A program made the translations under genes and the position numbers. A stretch of 9,989 nt of DNA, from the NCBI GenBank assembly GCA_964484515.1, contig CAZAGT010000179.1:1-9989 (forward strand). The letters are read 5' to 3'. The notes below the pieces were generated by a model. It was not told where the DNA came from. It did no database searches and saw only the letters and a program-made list of their open reading frames with translations. The stretch's first letter is position 1, and each line of letters starts with the position of its first letter. Origin of the DNA: CAZAGT01 sp964484515. Its GTDB lineage: Bacteria > Desulfobacterota > DSM-4660 > Desulfatiglandales > HGW-15. Of the stretch, positions 6,260-9,989 are shown in pieces.

Positions 6260-8029
6260 TCATGGTGATTCTTGCGACAAAGCGGCCAAATCCCTCCTCA
6301 CCATTTCAAGGTCGCGAATGAGATGATGATCGTGGGGATTAAGTCGCAGCCCGACCTCAAGCTCTTTGAGAGCCTCCTCAAAAAGGCCCTCCCCGGCCAG
6401 CAGTCGGCCCAGTTCCCTGCGTAGCTTTGCATCGGCTGGCTCGATCCGGACGGCCTCGCGGTAAAGACGGATGGCTTCCTGGTTCTTCCCCTGCTTCTGA
6501 TATAGGTCGCCTAGCCTCGCATAGGGCCTTGGATATTGGGGACACAGTTGCAGCACTCGGCGGTAGTGTTGCATCGCGTCCTCGGTTGCACCCACGACTG
6601 CCAGGGCGTTGGCGAGAAGAAAGTGCGTGCGGGCATAATTGGGGTTGATGCGCACGGAGGTCCGGTAGTGGCCGATGGCCTCTTTGATCCTCCCCTCTGA
6701 GACCAGCACGTACGCCAGATGGTTGTGGGCCAGGAAGTTGTCCGGATTCACCTCCACGGCGCGGCGAAAGAGGGTTTCGCTGTTACGCCAGTATCGGATC
6801 TGTATCGAGGTATCAAGGGTCAGGAGCAGCAGGATGAGGGCGATCGATGATACCGAAACGATCCTGCCGAACTTGCTGTGACGCACTCCGTCCCGGAAAC
6901 CCCAGGCAATCATGATAAAAAGACCGATGAACGGCACATAGGTGTACCGATCGGCATATGCATGCGACCCGATCGGGATCAGTCCGCTAACGGGCAACAG
7001 GGTTACCAGGTACCACAGCCACCCCGCGATCAGATAGGGACGGCGCCTCGCGAGCCAGAGCGTGAGGCCTGTAATGACGACCAGCAGCGTGCCGGCTCCC
7101 AAGACGTGCCACAGGGGGATCTTACCTGTACGAAGGTAGAGGACGGAGAGGTCCAACGGCCAAAACAGCTGCCGGATGTAGGTGGCATAGGCGAGAAGGG
7201 CGTTGAAGATGCGTACCTGGAGGGGCAGCGACTCCGACGAGACCGCTCCGATCTGCTTCTCAGCGTAAAAGGTGATGAAAACGAAAAAGGCCGCGATGGC
7301 GAAGAGAGGGAGCTTCTCCAGGATCAGACGGCTGGGTAAAGACGGGGCCATGCTCTGAACCCTCGCCCCCAGGTCTGAGGCGAGAGGATCGTTCGACGGC
7401 CATGATCTCAGACGGCCTATCGGCCTATAATCCAGCACGAGGAGAACCATCGGTAATGAGACTAGCATGGCCTTGACCATTAGCCCTGAAATAAAGAACA
7501 GCAGGATCGGGAGATACGCGGACGCACGCGGTCTCTTTTGATAACGGAGATAGGCCCAGATGGTTCCGAGCCATAGAAGGGTGCTCAGGACATCTTTTCG
7601 CTGGGAGACCCAGGCCACGGATTCCACATGGAGCGGATGGACGGCGAACAGGGCGGCCACCAACCAGCTTGGTCCGAGCGCCCCGGTCATGCGGTGCAAC
7701 AGGAAGAACAGGGCAAGCCCGTTTGCCAGGTGGAGCAGCAGGCTGTTCCAATGGTGTCCTTTTGGAAAGGGTCCGAAAAGCTCACAGTCCAGCATGTGCG
7801 ACAACCAAGTGAACGGCTGCCAGAAACCTGCTTCCAGGTTGCTGAATGCCCAGGAAAATCCTTCCCAGGTCAGCCCCGGCAGGACATGCTGGTTCTCCAA
7901 CACGTAACGGTAGTCGTCGTAGTTGACAAAATCGTTGTGTTGTACCGGCCAATAGGCGGCGAGCGTCAGGGCCGCCAGAAGCAGGCTGAGGATCATAAGA
8001 GATTGCCTTTGGGGCCTGGAGTTGAACAT
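6260..8029 (-). CDS. TMTC-like membrane protein with C-terminal TPRs, diverged copy
   Basis: A 589-residue protein. The N-terminal membrane domain (about 1-405) has many hydrophobic segments; the C-terminal domain (about 412-580) has five TPR units. It belongs to the bacterial relatives of eukaryotic TMTC proteins, which are ER O-mannosyltransferases with a GT-C fold. The first loop has NYDDY (36-40), whose Asp pair matches the acidic motif of that fold. HPLHVESVAW (131-140), GLMVKAMLVSLP (182-193) and ADRYTYVPFIG (359-369) follow in family order. Compared with the upstream paralogue it departs at several common family positions: FWQPFTW for NWHPLTW, SQRKDVLS for AERKNLLS, VKAMLVSLP for AKPMLVTLP. 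It begins 6 nt after that paralogue's stop, with AGGA overlapping the TAG, so the two are almost certainly co-translated. It probably transfers a sugar from a lipid carrier to an exported protein, though no bacterial activity can be inferred with certainty. Confidence 0.85.
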   Translation of the reverse strand: MFNSRPQRQSLMILSLLLAALTLAAYWPVQHNDFVNYDDYRYVLENQHVLPGLTWEGFSWAFSNLEAGFWQPFTWLSHMLDCELFGPFPKGHHWNSLLLHLANGLALFFLLHRMTGALGPSWLVAALFAVHPLHVESVAWVSQRKDVLSTLLWLGTIWAYLRYQKRPRASAYLPILLFFISGLMVKAMLVSLPMVLLVLDYRPIGRLRSWPSNDPLASDLGARVQSMAPSLPSRLILEKLPLFAIAAFFVFITFYAEKQIGAVSSESLPLQVRIFNALLAYATYIRQLFWPLDLSVLYLRTGKIPLWHVLGAGTLLVVITGLTLWLARRRPYLIAGWLWYLVTLLPVSGLIPIGSHAYADRYTYVPFIGLFIMIAWGFRDGVRHSKFGRIVSVSSIALILLLLTLDTSIQIRYWRNSETLFRRAVEVNPDNFLAHNHLAYVLVSEGRIKEAIGHYRTSVRINPNYARTHFLLANALAVVGATEDAMQHYRRVLQLCPQYPRPYARLGDLYQKQGKNQEAIRLYREAVRIEPADAKLRRELGRLLAGEGLFEEALKELEVGLRLNPHDHHLIRDLEMVRRDLAALSQESP

Positions 8030-8033
8030 GGGA

Positions 8034-8037
8034 TCCT
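8034..8037 (-). promoter_or_regulatory. Ribosome-binding site overlapping the upstream stop codon
   Basis: On the minus strand the junction reads TAGGATCCCATG. AGGA begins inside the TAG stop of the upstream gene and lies four nucleotides from the ATG of the downstream one. This supports the ATG at 8029 and coupled translation of the two paralogues. Confidence 0.6.
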
Positions 8038-9814
8038 AGTTCGGTGAAAGGTTGTGATGCATTCGACGCAGGGCGAGATCCAGATTCCGGCGGGCCTTTT
8101 CGTCGGCGGGATCGAGCCTCAGGGCGGCCTGAAAGTGTGACACGGCCTCCGTGGCATTGCCTTGCTTGAGCAATACGTAACCGAGATTGTTGTGTGCCCT
8201 TCCGTCACGGGGCTTGATTTGAAGGGCCTCCTGGTAGGCCTCAGCCGCCTTCCGATACTCCCCTTGCCTACTGAATAGATTCCCGATGCGGTAGAGGGTG
8301 CTGCTTTCCTGGGGTCTGAACCTCTTGGCCCGTTCATAATAGTCCAGGGCCAGATCAAATCTCCCGTCACGGACCAGAATGTCTCCCAAGTAGACAAGGG
8401 CCGGGGTGTGATCCGGCTTGATCTTCAGGGCCAGTCTGAAATGATGGGTGGCCTCCTCAAGGGCGCCCTGCCTGGCCAGTGCATCTCCCAGGTGATAATG
8501 GGCGATGTAGTTGTCGGAGGTCACCTCCAGCGCCCTTCTAAAAAGGCGCGTGCTGCTGCCCCAGGCAGCGAGGTTGCCGATGGTGCACAGGGCGAGTCCG
8601 ATCAGGAGGAGGGAGGAGGCGATCGGGAGGAAGATCTTCCGGTGGGCCCAGGAGGAGAGCAACGCCTCGATCCCCCAAACCACGGCGATAAAGAGCCCGA
8701 TCAAGGGAACATAGACATAGCGATCCGCCCGGCCTTGGGCACCAACCTGAAGCAGGCCGATGACCGGCAGCAAAGTCCCGAGATACCACATCCAACCAAC
8801 CAACAAATATGGATGCTTTCGGCGGGTTCGAGCAGCCAAGACGGTTATGCCGGCCAGCAGGAAGAAGGAGCCGACGATCCGCCACGTTGCCAGGTCACCG
8901 AGGGGGTGGGGGTAGAAGAACGCCAGCTTTGCAGGCCAGAGCATCTTTCCGATGTACGCAACATAGGAGACCAGGGCGTTACTGATCCGCAGCCAGATCG
9001 GCAGGACCGTCGTGGAGGCTACCGAGCCGTATTCGCGTGCCGCCAGAAAGGTAACAATGCAGGAGAGGAAAGCGAGGAGGAAGAGGGGGACCTTTTCTAG
9101 AACGACCCGGGAAGTAACGAGGCTCAAAATCCTGAAGATTCCCCGCCTCACCCCTTCCACGGGCTGGGACGCCGTGCGGCTCCCATTCGGGGATCGTTTC
9201 AGGGGCCAGAAGTCGAGCAACAGGAGTAGGAAGGGGAGGGTGACCAGCATCGGTTTCGCCATCAGGCCGAGGGCAAAGGATGTCACGACCAAGAGATATC
9301 GCCCGATGTCCGGCTTCCTGACATACCGGTCATAGGCCCCCATCGTCGCGATCCAGAAAAAGGTGCTCAGGAGATTCTTTCTCTCGGCGATCCAGGCGAC
9401 GGATTCCACCTGAAGCGGATGGGCGGCAAAGAGCGCGCTCACCAGTGCACTGCGCCAGACCGCGCCTGTCATCCTCGTCAGCACGAAAAAGAGCAAGAGG
9501 GCATTACCGATATGAAGGAGCAGATTGTTGAAATGGTGTCCCTTGGGGTTCAATCCGTAAAGCCCGCAGTCCACCATGTGGGACATCCAGGTCAGGGGAT
9601 GCCAGTTGCTGGCATGGGTCGTCCGCAAGGCCCATCCAAGATTGTCAAGGGTCAGGCCGCCATGGACGGGGGGATTCTCGACGATGTATTCGTAATCGTC
9701 ATAAAGGAGGAAGGGGAAATCCTGAACTTGCCGGTACGTAACCAGGGTCAGTAAAACCAGTAAAAGACTGATGCAGATCAAAAGGCGTTGTCGCTGAATG
9801 GAGTCAGGATCCAT
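8036..9814 (-). CDS. TMTC-like membrane protein with C-terminal TPRs, canonical copy
   Basis: A 592-residue paralogue of the gene downstream. It has a polytopic membrane domain (about 1-415) and then five TPR units (about 420-570), including clear 34-residue units starting near NYIAHYHLG, HTPALVYLG, ESSTLYRIG and GRAHNNLG. Family signatures are YDDYEYIVEN (38-47), NWHPLTWMSHM (70-80), GHHFNNLLLH (92-101), HPLQVESVAWIAERK (132-146), GLMAKPMLVTLP (183-194) and ADRYVYVPLIG (363-373). The acidic YDD in the first loop fits a GT-C active site. Eukaryotic TMTC1-4 O-mannosylate cadherin-type domains; the bacterial substrates are not known to me. I chose ATG 9814 because the longer reading from TTG 9865 would translate the repeat arm and has no usable ribosome-binding site. 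A purine-rich GAGGAAAGAGA (9824-9834) precedes the chosen ATG by nine nucleotides. The 55-bp repeat arm lies directly upstream and may carry regulatory sites. Confidence 0.87.
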   Translation of the reverse strand: MDPDSIQRQRLLICISLLLVLLTLVTYRQVQDFPFLLYDDYEYIVENPPVHGGLTLDNLGWALRTTHASNWHPLTWMSHMVDCGLYGLNPKGHHFNNLLLHIGNALLLFFVLTRMTGAVWRSALVSALFAAHPLQVESVAWIAERKNLLSTFFWIATMGAYDRYVRKPDIGRYLLVVTSFALGLMAKPMLVTLPFLLLLLDFWPLKRSPNGSRTASQPVEGVRRGIFRILSLVTSRVVLEKVPLFLLAFLSCIVTFLAAREYGSVASTTVLPIWLRISNALVSYVAYIGKMLWPAKLAFFYPHPLGDLATWRIVGSFFLLAGITVLAARTRRKHPYLLVGWMWYLGTLLPVIGLLQVGAQGRADRYVYVPLIGLFIAVVWGIEALLSSWAHRKIFLPIASSLLLIGLALCTIGNLAAWGSSTRLFRRALEVTSDNYIAHYHLGDALARQGALEEATHHFRLALKIKPDHTPALVYLGDILVRDGRFDLALDYYERAKRFRPQESSTLYRIGNLFSRQGEYRKAAEAYQEALQIKPRDGRAHNNLGYVLLKQGNATEAVSHFQAALRLDPADEKARRNLDLALRRMHHNLSPN

Positions 9815-9989
9815 GAGCGTATATCTCTTTCCTCGTATGAAACTCCATGAAATGAGGTCGTTCAAGCCTTAACGCCCGGGCAGGGGGGTCTCTTTTCAAG
9901 AAACGAAACGTTACCTGCTCGAACGCTGAAGGAACTTGCAAGCCGTTCGGCCCCGAGCTCACGGCCGAGGGGCAAGGCGGCCGGAGCAG
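9815..9989 (-). promoter_or_regulatory. 5' leader and upstream region of the TMTC-like gene pair
   Basis: This region should contain the promoter of the minus-strand pair. Inside it, on the minus strand, TTGAAC (9866-9861) lies 17 nt before TTTCAT (9843-9838 region). That is a poor sigma-70-like pair, since the -10 matches badly. TTGAAA near 9899 has no good -10 partner. No plus-strand gene is visible before the window ends. I cannot place a transcription start. Confidence 0.35.
9832..9886 (-). repeat. Inverted-repeat arm B (55 bp)
   Basis: The partner of the arm at 6181-6235, read on the minus strand; differences fall at seven scattered positions. It ends 17 nt before the ATG of the canonical TMTC-like gene, so it occupies that gene's 5' leader or promoter. 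The G/A-rich ribosome-binding stretch begins at its inner end. Confidence 0.85.

Noticed and set aside
8408..9100. Plus-strand 230-codon open frame
   Set aside because: It lies entirely antisense to the canonical TMTC-like gene. Its product is low-complexity, Gln/Glu/Gly-rich and has no recognisable motif.
9815..9865. Longer N-terminus for the canonical TMTC-like protein from TTG 9865
   Set aside because: It would translate the repeat arm. The TTG has no well-spaced ribosome-binding site, is not kept in arm A, and the family-like hydrophobic start follows ATG 9814.

Overview
The window is chromosomal sequence from a moderately GC-rich Gram-negative-type bacterium and holds a cell-surface or protein glycosylation locus. 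The taxon cannot be read from sequence alone. The GT9 (heptosyltransferase-like) gene and the bacterial TMTC-like TPR membrane proteins recall Nitrospirota, Methylomirabilota (NC10) and deltaproteobacterial-type genomes, but this is only an impression. I see no rRNA, tRNA, CRISPR array, insertion sequence, transposase or phage gene.

Plus strand, positions 2-6060: five co-oriented, closely spaced genes. They are (1) the 3' end of a TPR protein cut by the window edge; (2) a soluble GT2 glycosyltransferase of the DPM-synthase-like kind; (3) a GT9 glycosyltransferase, starting 4 nt after the GT2 stop, probably at a TTG codon; (4) a polytopic membrane protein with a GT39/ArnT-like Asp-Glu in its first extracytoplasmic loop; (5) a second, unrelated polytopic GT-C-like protein, joined to gene 4 by a 4-nt GTGA stop/start overlap. 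The only sizeable gap in this run is 2547-2704.

Minus strand, positions 9814-6260: two tandem paralogous genes 6 nt apart. Each encodes a TMTC-like integral membrane protein (GT-C-type N-terminal membrane domain, about five C-terminal TPRs). The upstream copy (8036-9814) keeps the usual bacterial family motifs and the downstream copy (6260-8029) is diverged at several of them. The pair converges on the plus-strand cluster.

The most unusual structure is a 55-bp imperfect inverted repeat (48 of 55 positions identical, no gaps) at 6181-6235 and 9832-9886 (opposite strand). The arms point inward and tightly bracket the two-gene TMTC-like module: one arm lies in its 5' leader, the other between it and the convergent operon.

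Working model (inference): the GT2 enzyme may charge a polyprenyl-phosphate with a sugar, the GT-C membrane enzymes would use lipid-linked sugars outside the membrane, and the GT9 enzyme would add a sugar to a glycan. The TPR domains may choose or scaffold acceptor proteins. Sugar and acceptor are not deducible here.
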